Positions 1-9,915 of a stretch of DNA of 64,000 nucleotides are shown in pieces. Each line of letters starts with the position of its first letter. Within the stretch, counting starts at the first letter, position 1. The translations under genes and the position numbers were made by a program. Source of the DNA: Diadema setosum (lineage: Eukaryota > Echinodermata > Echinoidea > Diadematoida > Diadematidae); contig CM067077.1 of NCBI GenBank assembly GCA_033980235.1, positions 12,503,797 through 12,567,796 of the forward strand, given 5' to 3'. Under the pieces are notes generated by a model. That model was not told the DNA's origin. It ran no database searches and saw only the letters and a program-made list of their open reading frames with translations.

Positions 1-385
1 TAAATACCAGCAGTTTACACTAGTATTTGAAGAACAAACCACTTTCTGGAGTTCTGCTCTTTTTCTGTTATTGATAATTTTATTCAGTTGAGTAACAAGT
101 GGATTATGAATTACTTAAAATATATGTTGAAATGTATTTCAACATTGCGCGCGCCTCGTGGATGCCCGCCCACACTGCTCTTGCTTTTGTCTTATATTTT
201 GCTGATCTTGTATAATGTTTGTGCTTGTGCTGTGTACCATCTGGTTTCTGTTCGTGTAGAGAATCTACTAGACAAATTTGTGGCTCTGGTAAGCTTATTT
301 TGTTACAGTGCCGTCACTGAATTATTTGAGGGTTGCCTCACTCTGTATGCATAGCATGTTGGGTGCATTACACATGTAGCTACAG

Positions 386-787
386 GTGCCTTGCTGTTCA
401 GTCAAGCTCGAAGTATTTTCACTGATCCTGTCACTGTTCAGTGCTATTGTTAATCTACCGAGTACCAGCTGTATTTCATTCACAATGAAGCCAGTCACCT
501 CTATAGCCTTTGTACTTACTGTGATCCTGTTGTGTTATCGCTGTCAAGGGTACTGCCTAGATGCATGTACGCCTAATATCTGCCTTCATAATGTAAGTGC
601 ACATTATGCACAAGCCTATCCATCAAAGGGGAAATATGTTGGTACCCCTGTACGCTATTATGCCAACTCAGAGGCCACTTTTCAGAGTTTGTTATTGATA
701 TCTGGAGATATAAATCCGAATCCTGGCCCTGAGAGTGGTGGACTGCATTTGTCGACAATCGAAAACTCATCGAATTCAAGACATTGA
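386..787 (+). pseudogene. LINE N-terminal frame with 2A-like peptide
   Basis: This frame encodes about 133 residues. A hydrophobic stretch follows the internal Met at residue 34 (TSIAFVLTVILLCY) and resembles a signal peptide. A Cys-containing segment follows, then LLLISGDINPNPGP, with the core at 704-730. 2A peptides cause ribosome skipping between the final Gly and Pro. The usual core is D(V/I)ExNPGP, and here the E position is Asn. Only about 19 residues follow before a stop. A basic segment in another frame (about 871-950, WNRIVSLGINRRRR) looks like the original continuation. I infer that the 2A once separated this leader from the endonuclease/RT protein. Confidence 0.7.
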
Positions 788-956
788 TTATCATATGATA
801 CACAAACCCTTCGTTCATTTAATTCAAGCCATTTTTCAACTAGATGGCGCAATGATAACCCCACTGCCTGGAATCGGATTGTCTCTCTCGGTATTAACAG
901 AAGGCGGAGGACACTAGGGGAAAACGAGGTGGTCATTTTTGTTTTGATAACAATTT

Positions 957-3387
957 TAAGTTAGGTGTTTTAAATGCCCGTTCCCTACGTAATAAATCTT
1001 CGGTATTCCAAGATTTTGTTACCGATCACCGTTTAGATTTCACATGTATCTGCGAAACATGGTTGTCCTCGTCTGATGATGCAGCTATTGCCGATCTTCG
1101 TCCGAGGGTTATACCTTCCATCACTGTCCAAGGGTCTCCAAGCGCGGAGGCGGAGTTGGGTTTCTCTACAAGGACAATCTTCATGTTGTCATAAACCCAT
1201 CACGGAAATACACTACCTTCGAGTCAATGCATGGAGCTGTTTCGTATGCACACTCCTCATACTCCTGTGTGGACATCGTCGTTGTGTATAGACCTCCTGG
1301 AAATCACTCTTTCTCAATATTTCTCGACGAGTTCTCACAGTTTCTTGATGAGACTATGTACAGACCATCACCTTTGGTGATCACGGGGGATCTGAACATC
1401 CACTTTGACAATACTTCATCCCCAAATACGCTGAGGTTCAATGATCTCATCAGTGGCCATGGCATTTCCCAGCTCGTCTCATCTCCTACCCATGATAAGA
1501 GTCATATTCTGGATGTCATCATGGTGCAAAACTCTGATAATGTTCTCTACTCCAGCCCCAAGGTCTTTTCCGGTATCTCAGACCATTCTGCAGTTTCCTG
1601 CTTGCTCAAGTTTGTAAAGCCTTCTCGTGTTATGTCTGAATTCACCTGCCGCAATATCAAGAAAATCAATAGGACAGCATTCGCCGAGGATATTGTCAGC
1701 TGCAAATTGATGTCTTCCCCAACTGACAGTGTGGACTGCGTTGTGGAAAATTACAACTCAGCGCTCAGCAGACTCCTCAATATACATGCTCCTGCAAAGA
1801 CTCGAAAGATCAGGAAACGCACTGACTGTCCTTGGTACAACTCTGACATTGCGGCGGCGAAGCGGAAACGTAGGAGACTCGAGCGCAAATGGCTTTCCAA
1901 CGGTAAAAGTGAAATTGACAGGAAATTATTGTGTGCTCAGAAGAATGTGGTAAACTCTCTGCTGAAGAAGGCCAAACGATCTTATTACGTGGGCCTCATC
2001 GAAGACTGTGGCGAAGATTCCAAAGGGCTCTTCTCCGTTGCCAACCGCCTTCTCAATCGAAAGCAATCTTCACCATTACCGTCCCACACGGACAGTTTTG
2101 CAATGGCCGAGACTTTCATCGATTACTTTCGGAATAAGGTAGAGACTATCAGTAACAGTCTCTGTCCAGACGAATCGGCGCAGGAGCCCCTCACGACAGC
2201 TTCCCTTGAAACCCTGAAGCCCACTGATCCCGACGAGGTCCAAGCTCTTCTTCGCAGATTACCTCCCAAGTCTTGTTCTTTAGATCCAGTCCCCACTGTA
2301 TTGATAAAAGATTGTTCATCCATTTTCGATCCTATTATTTCAATGATTGTGAACCTAAATATTGATCAGTGTTACGTCCCCTCATGTTTGAAATCTGCAT
2401 ATATAGCACTTTTTTTGAAAAAAAAAAAAACCTTCCTTAGACCCAGATTCACTTCAAAATTACCGCCCCGTGTGTAACTTTCCATTTTTGTTTAAAATTT
2501 TGGAAAGGATTGTTTTCTCCAGACTTACAGATTATCTCTTGGTTAATAATTTATTTGATCCTTTTCAATCCGCATATCGTCCTTACCATAGCGTAGAAAC
2601 CCTTCTCCTCAATGTGTCGAACTTCATCCTACAGGAAATGGATCGTGGAAATGTCACTGCTTTGATTTTACTTGATTTGTCCTCCGCCTTCGATACTGTT
2701 AATCATGAAATTTTGTTAAACACCCTCCAATCTCTTGGGATAAAAGGTCAGGCATACGAATGGTTTAAATTTTACCTTTCATGCCATTCACAGGCAGTGT
2801 ATGTCAACAGCTGTAAATCAAATGCTATGCCTCTCAAATGCGGTGTTCCACAGGGCTCTGTGGGCGGGCCCACCTTGTTTTCCATCTATCTTATTAGCCT
2901 GGGACACATATTGCGCCAGCACAAAATTAATTATCACATATACGCTGATGACATTCAATTGTATTTGTCTTTCAAACCTAACCAGGCCGATGCCTTACAT
3001 GCTTTGAGTCAGGTTGAGAATGCAATGAACGATGTTTATTCATGGCTGAACTCACATTCTTTGAAATTGAATACAGATAAATCTGAGTTTTTAATGTTTG
3101 GTTCGAAGACACAATTAGGTAAACTTGACATTAATTTCATCTTTTTTTCCGGCATGTCAATTAGTGTGTCCCAAACCTGTCGCAACCTGGGTGTAATGCT
3201 AGATTGTAATATGACTATGTCTCATCAAGTTTCTAGCATTTGTAGATCTGTAAGATACCAACTTCGTAATATCGGCTTCATTAGAAAATATTTGAAACGC
3301 TCTTCTACCGAAAAATTAGTCCATGCCTTGATATCTTCTAGGCTCGATTTTGGAAACTCTGTCTTATTTAACTTTAATAGTGTTTAG
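957..3387 (+). pseudogene. LINE endonuclease-reverse transcriptase, frameshifted
   Basis: The endonuclease begins in the frame of 957-1119 (LGVLNARSLRNK, then CICETWLSS). It resumes in another frame from about 1135 (KRGGGVGFLYKD, YRPPGNH, ITGDLNIHFD, ISDHSAVSC). The RT N-terminal part runs to about 2418, where an A run shifts the frame. The RT continues to 3387 with LLDLSSAFDTVNHE, CGVPQGSVGGP and YADDIQLYL, so the catalytic Asp pair is intact. At least two frameshifts prevent a complete product. The typical C-terminal segment after GNSVLFN is missing or decayed. Confidence 0.85.
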
Positions 3388-3554
3388 CATTACAATGTTC
3401 AGAATATAGAAAAACCCTATAAATAGACAGCAAAACAGACAAAATTGTATCAAAGTCGAAATAATACATTTACTTTGGCGCAATACACTATGTCAGGTTT
3501 GATTGCCTGCATTGAATGTTGAATTTTTTGAGTGATTGATCTAAATTCGTTACT

Positions 3555-4140
3555 CTTGACCACAGAATATTATTATAATGCTACGACATTACGGGGTTCG
3601 GGGTACTGCACTTACATGGTTTGCAAACTATTTGTCATGTAGAAAACAATTTGTTTCCTTTGATTCAGCATCCTCCAATACATTACCTGTAACATGTGGA
3701 GTTCCCCAGGGTTCAATCGTAGGGCCGTTATTGTTTTTAATCTACATTAATGATATTTCAAAGGCATCTATGTTACAGTATATATTATTTGCTAATGATA
3801 CAAATGTGTTTTACTCACATATTGACCTAAACCACCTAGTTGCTACTCTGAACAATGAATTACCGAAATTATCTACATGGTTTAAAAGTAATATACTGGC
3901 ACTTAATTTAAGCAAAACTAATTTCATTTATTTTAAATGTAAAAAAGCTGATCTCCCAGAATATGAATTGTATATTGATGGTACATCTCTTGAAAGGAAA
4001 ATATTTAATAAATTTCTCGGTGTGTATATTAATGAAAACCTAAAATGGGATGATCATGTAAAACACATCATTTTGCCTATATCCCGAAACGTTGGCCTGT
4101 TAACTAAGCTTCAGTATTTTTTACCACCTCGTGTATTGTT
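3555..4140 (+). pseudogene. LINE RT fragment with altered catalytic motif
   Basis: This is a 5'-truncated reverse transcriptase from a different LINE than the upstream one. It begins at a DHRILL remnant (the usual DTVDHxILL), shifts frame at about 3575, then stays open through GVRGTALTWFANYL, CGVPQGSIVGPLLFLIYINDI, LFANDTNVFY and LGVYINENLKWDDH. The YADD/FADD active-site motif reads FAND, so one catalytic Asp is Asn and the copy would be inactive. Homology stops at about 4140, where a C-rich tandem repeat begins. The 3' end of a similar element resumes at 5826, so the two pieces may be one interrupted copy. Confidence 0.8.
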
Positions 4141-4147
4141 GGCTTGT

Positions 4148-4345
4148 GCCGAAAGGGTGGGTTGGGTGGTGGCGCGTCGCGTTAATGGGAACACCACCCT
4201 TCGTCCAAAGCCCCCCCCCCCCCCCCGCTTTGCCGAAAGGGTGCGTTGGGAGCGTTGGGTCGCGTCGCGTTGACTGGTACCACACCCTTCGTCCAAAGCC
4301 CCCCCCCCCCCCCGGTTTTGCCGAAAGGGTGCGTTGGTACTTTTT
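4148..4345 (+). repeat. C-rich tandem repeat, period about 84-88 bp
   Basis: Three copies of a unit start with GCCGAAAGGGTG at about 4148, 4232 and 4320. Each of the two complete units contains CCTTCGTCCAAAG followed by a run of 15-16 C. GC content is far above the surroundings. The open frames on both strands here are a by-product of the repeat. The repeat sits where the LINE RT frame is broken. Confidence 0.8.
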
Positions 4346-4498
4346 CTCATGTAATATTAAAAGACCAGTTTTGAATTCATATTTAACCTTCAAACAACCA
4401 TTTCAAAGAGGCTATCGTCCGGATCGGTTTCTAAGCGCACAGGGAAGAGACGAAAGTTGGTCTAATTCCATTTTGTATTAAGCGCATTACAAATACAA

Positions 4499-4555
4499 TG
4501 TATTATTATTATTATTATTATTATAATTATTATTATTATTATTATTATCACTATT
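4499..4555. repeat. (ATT)n microsatellite
   Basis: An imperfect ATT array that follows TAAGCGCATTACAAATACAATGT. Such arrays often form the 3' tail of echinoderm retroelements, but no element body is recognisable directly upstream. Confidence 0.8.
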
Positions 4556-4620
4556 ATCGGTTTACACTCTATTACCACTTGGTCTACAGCCAGTTGGTCT
4601 AATAGACTGTTTAATATTAG

Positions 4621-5303
4621 TTGGTCTAATAACCAGTTGGTCTAGTCATCATTTTGTCCAATTACTGTTTGGTCTAATTGTTATTTAGTTTAATTACTAT
4701 TTGGTCTACAGTCAATTCGTCTAATAATAGCCGTTTGGTCTATTTTTGGTCTAACACCAATTTATATCATCAAATACCGATTTGGTCTATTATGAGTTGA
4801 TCTAATTCCATTTCGTCTAATCATCAAATGGTCTAGAATAAAACCAAATTATTTTGTCCAATATAAATTTGGTGTACACATCATTAATTTTGGTCCATTG
4901 CCCAGTTGGATTAGTCTATCATCATTTAGTCTACACCCATTTAGTCTAATAACCATTGATCTTATTGTCATTTGGTCTAATAGCCAGCCTCCTGGTCTAA
5001 TCAGGTACCATTTGGTCCAATCATCGTTTCGTCTATATGACCAACAGGGCTATTTTTTTTTTTTTTTTGGGGGGGGGGGGCTTTATATTGATGTGTACAC
5101 CAAATTTATATTGGACAAATTTTGTTTTATTTTAGACAATTTGACGATTAGACGAAATGGAATTAGACCAACTCATAATAGACCAAAAATAGACCAAATG
5201 GCTATTATTAGACGAATTGACTGTAGACCAAATAGTAATTAAACCAAATAACAATTAGACCAAACAGTGATTGGACGAAATGATGACTAGACCAACTTAT
5301 CTT
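4621..5303. repeat. Foldback of degenerate TTGGTCTAAT words
   Basis: The left arm (about 4621-4882) is made of short degenerate words such as TTGGTCTAAT, TTCGTCTAAT and TTGGTCTACA spaced roughly 12-20 bases apart. The right arm (about 5092-5303) is the reverse complement of the left in the same word order, from GTGTACACCAAATTTATATT out to GATGACTAGACCAACTT. The left arm has about 40 bases that the right arm lacks. The loop (4883-5091) holds more of the same words, a T run and a G run. I recognise no transposon protein and no family. The open frame at 4898-5242 is a by-product. Confidence 0.8.
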
Positions 5304-5345
5304 TGCGCGCACTGCAGGTTTTATTACTACACTGCAGTGCGCGCA
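5304..5345. repeat. Perfect 14-bp stem-loop
   Basis: TGCGCGCACTGCAG at 5304-5317 pairs perfectly with CTGCAGTGCGCGCA at 5332-5345 across a 14-base loop. It directly abuts the end of the TTGGTCTAAT foldback. It is GC-rich in an AT-rich setting and may mark the end of that element or another insertion. Confidence 0.6.
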
Positions 5346-5825
5346 TTTTCACTCTTGTGCTGTGCAAGGTCACAATTTATAATTGTAATGCTTGTGTGGC
5401 CGTGTCTTCCCTTTGACGTAAGTTTCGGTAAACAAGCGTCTTTGATTGCTTTTAGAGGTGCTTGAGAGGCGCACACTAATTTTGCATGCGCGCCAAAGAG
5501 GTTTTTGATGCGCGCGTTGTAACAACTCGGAGCCAGAACGCTACATGTAGTTTATACAGACCGCTCCCATATGCATAGTACAACGCTGTACAATCCAGAG
5601 GGACAACCAATACAACTCATCCCGCCGTCAAGCAAAGCGAGGCCGAGTTATCCCCGAGTCCGAGTCTAGCCTGACCCCGTTCGGGTAAGTTCTGAGACTG
5701 AACGTTTTTGGTTAATATTTCCCATTTTCGTCGTTACCCATCGAATATCTTGTTATTACAGCGTTATTCCGCACATTTCCTAGGCATACGTTCACATTTT
5801 GGAGCAAAATTTGACAACTTTTGCA

Positions 5826-6868
5826 GGCGTACCAGAACTTTCTTTGGGCTTTAAATCCCTTAAGATAAATGACATAATTTTCTCCAAAAAGCTGTATTTA
5901 TGTTTTGTCTCAAGTCAAACCTCTTGCCTCCAATATTCAACAGAATATTTCGGTCAAATACAGAGATTCACTCTTATCCAACCAGACAATCCACAAATTT
6001 ACATTTATTTAACCCCAAAACCGCACTCGCGCATCGTTCTATCAGACACTCCGGCCCTGACACTTGGAATTCCCTTCCCATCGAAATTAAAAATGTGACC
6101 ATTATGTATTCATTTAAGAAGGCTGTAAAACTCACCTTCTTCAGCAATATTCCCAAGGATAACATTATAATTCCTTTATTGTATTATAATCAAATCTATA
6201 TGAATATGTACGTGGTACATGATGCATGTATGTGTGCATACATATATCGATTTATTTATCTATCCATATTATGAATATGAAAATATATGTATGTATAGGA
6301 TGCGTACATAATGTATATTGTATGAGCATGTGCATGTATGTGTACGATGTGCCTTACCATTACTGCGTACATGAGATAAGAACGATATATTTCATTTCAT
6401 ATCAGATAACAATATGTATAGGATACTTTGTATTCACACATTATTATTTTCATAGTACATATTCGGTCATTACTCCGGCAAAGGCAACTGAACGTCTTAA
6501 CTTTAATATCATTATCATATTGTATTTATCATCATTACTATTATTGTAAAGTAGTTGGAGTGGTATACATACACTCTGTAACTTTCCCCTTTCCCCCTAC
6601 CCTTCCCTATTTTCTCTTTCTCTATTCCCTATTGTCTATCCAGAGTAGGTAAGCATAATATAGTCTCCATATACCGTCAAGCTTCGGCTTATTTTGGAGA
6701 CCCTTCTGTTTAAGTTCCATAAGTTGTTTGTGTTTAAATGTCTTGTATGATTGTACTAAAAACTATGTATAAATATACTGTTTGTCATTTAATGATATGT
6801 ACACAATCATATCTGATGTAACGGAATTAAGCAGAAATAAATCAAATCAAATCAAATCAAATCACTTT
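5826..6868 (+). pseudogene. LINE 3' end: RT C-terminus and 3' tail
   Basis: The reading starts with KSLKINDIIFSKKLY, shifts frame near 5895, then gives SNTEIHSYPTRQSTNLHL and SIRHSGPDTWNSLPIEIKN. This is the typical C-terminal tail of CR1/L2/jockey-like reverse transcriptases (STRxxxxL, RxSGPxxWNSLP). The frame ends at 6272, a 3' untranslated stretch follows, and the element ends in a short AAATC tandem array (about 6838-6867), a usual type of LINE 3' terminus. It may be the missing end of the 3555-4140 copy. Confidence 0.75.
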
Positions 6869-6972
6869 AACTTTAACTTTAAACTTGCTATGGCATGGTT
6901 GTTTCAAGCTTCTACGTCTATTTGACAAATATTTGTAACTCTATCTCATCTGTTTCAGAACAATCTTGTTGC

Positions 6973-7045
6973 CAAGACTACTACACGCACTGGTCACTGG
7001 TACTACAAGCGCCTGCCAGAGCCAGTGGTGCGTGTAGTAGTCTTG
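6973..7045. repeat. 18-bp perfect inverted repeat (hairpin)
   Basis: CAAGACTACTACACGCAC (6973-6990) is the exact reverse complement of 7028-7045. The loop is 37 bases and contains GGTCACTGGTACTACAAG. No coding frame is supported. It could be a hairpin RNA locus or the remains of a small inverted-repeat element. The arms are perfect but short for the latter. Confidence 0.5.
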
Positions 7046-7187
7046 ACGCGCGCAGACTTTTTTACGACCAACAAGGGCTTGTCACAACTAAAGTGGTCAT
7101 TTTTACAAAGTGAGTTTTCAAGTTTCGAGACATTATAACTCCTGAACCAAAAATGGTACTGACCCCTAACTTTCTCCAAATATTGAT

Positions 7188-7886
7188 TATATGTGACAGT
7201 GCACCTCAAAACGAACATAAAGTCGCACACACTGATTTTGCGTGAGGACTGAAAATAAGTGAAATGGGTCAACCTAGCCGAACTTGACTTTTTCATATTT
7301 TCTGAAAGAGCGGGTCTTCTTTTACATTATGCTAAAATTTGGTATCATAAAACGGGCAGGAAAGTGTGTTTTTTAGCAGTTTATCTCGAACATTTTTGGT
7401 AGAATAGTGTGATTAGGTGTGTCTTTAGAATCCATTTTTCATTTCTGAAAAACCTTGTCCACACTCTTCACTTTCAACCCTGATAACTTTGTAAAGGATA
7501 ATGCTACTGCTTTGAAAGTTGGCATTAATTATGGACAGAATGTGTTAATGAGGCATGCTTAATTTCAATTTAATCTGATGGTCCCTTCATTGTTGTTACT
7601 CTTGTGGTTTACTTCCTGTTTTTTTGTCCCATTCATCGCACAGCCAGCACGGTTTGGTAAAGATTAAGCGCTTGAATAGACACTGTACTTCAGAGCCTCT
7701 TTTCTCAGTTCACACTTTTCCTGAGTTTGTGCTTTCTTTCCAATATTTAGATAGGTTAGGAGAGTCCATTTGATTTGAGTTATACATCATGTTAAAGCTT
7801 AAAGTCTGCTCTTTCAGAATACGGTCTTAACTAAAAATTCATGTCTGGCGACTTTTTGTTTGTTTTGAGGTGCAGGGTCACATATG
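7188..7886. mobile_element. Non-autonomous TIR element, copy 1
   Basis: The ends form imperfect terminal inverted repeats: ATATGTGACAGTGCACCTC and AAAACGAACATAAAGTCGC at the left, matched by GGCGACTTTTTGTTTG and TTTTGAGGTGCAGGGTCACATATG at the right. The body has no protein frame. A second diverged copy is at 53406-54474 in the same orientation. The matching extends through the interior (for example GAAATGGGTCAACCT and TAGAATAGTGTGATTAGG), so this is one family. Confidence 0.75.
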
Positions 7887-8154
7887 TCAAACAAAATTCT
7901 TAAAATGTTTCAAGATAATCCTTCGGTCTTTCTCTTATTTATGCTGAATCAAGCATTTTCATGATTTTCCTTTTTTTTTCAGAAAAAATCAAAATATGAA
8001 TGTTTTTTCTTTAAAATCTCAATCCAGTTATAATGATACCCCACAAAAATGGTATCAACTTGTAGAAAATTTTATTCTCTTTCATATGACATCAAATTTG
8101 TTGATATTTTATGTTTCTATCAAATTCTATCATTCAAATAACAAATTCAGTAAA

Positions 8155-8195
8155 TATGGCGGCCATCTTGGACGCCATCTTGGATTTGGAGGCTT
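8155..8195. repeat. GGCGGCCATCTTGGA-type repeat word
   Basis: The short stretch ATGGCGGCCATCTTGGACGCCATCTTGGATTTGG resembles the GGCGGCCATATTGGA words of the dispersed repeat at 58.3-58.9 and 62.7-62.9 kb. It is too short here to define an element. Confidence 0.4.
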
Positions 8196-8422
8196 TCGCA
8201 ACAAATTTTTTGAGGTAGACCAGTGGAATGTTGTTTGTTACAATTAAAACTTGAAAATAAGCATGGTCTACTTAGTTTGTAGAGAGAGTGGAACTCACTC
8301 GAAAAGTAAGCGAGTTTTGGGGGTTTGGCCCTCCGGTTACATGCCATTTCACTTCTTTATGTCTTTGTTGTGATGAAAGTGGTGAGGTTCTGTGAGATAA
8401 AATGTTTTGAGTCATGATCGTT

Positions 8423-8423
<1 letters not shown>

Positions 8424-8453
<30 letters not shown>

Positions 8454-8456
8454 TTG
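8424..8456. repeat. (GT)n microsatellite
   Basis: GT dinucleotide run followed by GTTT units. The small frames that cross it are not genes. Confidence 0.9.
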
Positions 8457-8889
8457 TTTGTTTGTTTATCTGTTTGGTTGAACGCATACTAAATGCTGAT
8501 GTTACAGTAAATGAACACGGAAGAAACAATGGGGAACTCACTCATAACGAGGAAACTCCATTAGGGACGTCACAAATTGGGCCATTTTGCAGCTTTTACA
8601 TTCTGACTTTACCTCATATTTGTAAGCACTGCACCTTCGTGTAGATGATAATCATAACAAGTAATGTATGGTATCATTTTAAAGAGAATTAAACAATCTT
8701 TATGTGGTACTAAGCACAAATAAATCATTTCTAAGGAAAAATGAGAAATGATTGATCAAACTCAAAATTTTCCAAACTTTTTTGAAGGGCTTATATATGT
8801 CAACAGGCCTAATGCCTCCTCAATTTATCTAACCTACGGCAGAGTCTGCTGACTGACTTGAACCACTGAAATGTATGCGCTACCTTTCT

Positions 8890-8892
<3 letters not shown>

Positions 8893-8933
<41 letters not shown>

Positions 8934-8938
8934 GTGTA
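8893..8938. repeat. (GT)n microsatellite
   Basis: GT array within the duplicated upstream region. The second duplication unit has TTTCCTTTTGTGAG at the matching place, so the array expanded after the duplication or was lost in the other copy. Confidence 0.9.
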
Positions 8939-9403
8939 TTTGAGTTTGGATTACAACATTGATAAGGCTCTTGCGATAACGTTCCCGCTGACAATGCCAC
9001 ACCCGAAGAGCATTTAATAGTGCATATTGCGTTCCCTAGGGGAAAAAATAGATAAAAGTGGGGAGGGGGTAATACTGTTTGAAATGAGTTGTCAATCTCG
9101 CCCGGAAATGAGAGCGCGCCGTCTTTTCCTCATAAGTTGTAAGGGTTGTGTATAGAATAAGATAAGCTTAATATGAGAATAAGCTTTCTCAGGAAACCAG
9201 CGAGTTAGTATAGGAGTGAGCGAAAAGGAAGATATTGATAGATGAGCGCAGGTTATGGGCTTTTGATATCATCAGCGTAAAATGATAATCTTTCAAACTA
9301 CAGTAACTGACAGGTGTTTCCAAGCCCCTCAATAAGTGCTGCAATATCCAGCGCGAAAAGATACATTGTAATTATAGAAAAAGTACTGAGAGATAGATAT
9401 ATA

Positions 9404-9407
9404 GATA

Positions 9408-9438
<31 letters not shown>

Positions 9439-9560
9439 GACAGGGTGATCATCTATGGCTGGTTATTGGTTGTATCAATCATGACATAGCTGAATATGAC
9501 AGATTACATTTCCACAAAGCATGAGCATCATCGGTCCATTACACTGGAACGGCAATCTTT
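9404..9560 (+). promoter_or_regulatory. Conserved upstream block of GPCR gene 1
   Basis: After a GA array, the segment CTGGTTATTGG...TATCAATCATG and ACAAAGCATGAGC...CATCGGT is kept in the matching place upstream of the second receptor (about 18200-18335). ATTGG is an inverted CCAAT box. The sequence shows only conservation between two duplicates of unknown age. A promoter or enhancer role is inference. Confidence 0.25.
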
Positions 9561-9915
9561 ACAAACACTGCCGAAACTTGAATGACACCATCTCAGATAT
9601 GACTATAATCATGAATGATGCCGAGGTTGCCTGTCACTTTTATCACTTTTATTACTTGGCAACTTGAAGAGTAGAGGGGTGCCTTCTCCTTTTACAGGAG
9701 GATTATCTTGGTTGAAAAATGTATTTCTTCTCTCGAAGCGTCCACGGTAGACGTGCAATTTCTGAGTCAGCGCTACTTGCAGCCGGAAACTTTAGCTACT
9801 CTTTAACTACTTCGATGGTGGCTTCCCAGGTTGATGTAGTAAAGTCTGCTACGACGGATTCAGAATTGATCGCAGAGTAAAACAACTCTTGCACATTCCT
9901 TATTTTCTGATTACA

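Larger units (their letters stand above)
386..3410 (+). mobile_element. Degenerate APE-type LINE with 2A-like motif
   Basis: A non-LTR retrotransposon remnant read on the + strand. In order it shows an N-terminal open frame ending in a 2A-like GDINPNPGP motif, a basic linker, an apurinic-endonuclease-like domain starting with LNARSLRNK, and a reverse transcriptase with LDLSSAFDTVNH and YADDIQLY. The frame breaks after the 2A motif, near 920, near 1120 and in an A run at about 2419-2431, so no full polyprotein can be made. The reverse transcriptase stops near 3387, before the usual C-terminal tail. An open frame at 88-354 may belong to the 5' part, but I do not recognise it. CR1/L2/Rex1-type elements of sea urchins are known to carry 2A peptides; assignment to one clade would need a phylogeny. 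Confidence 0.85.
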
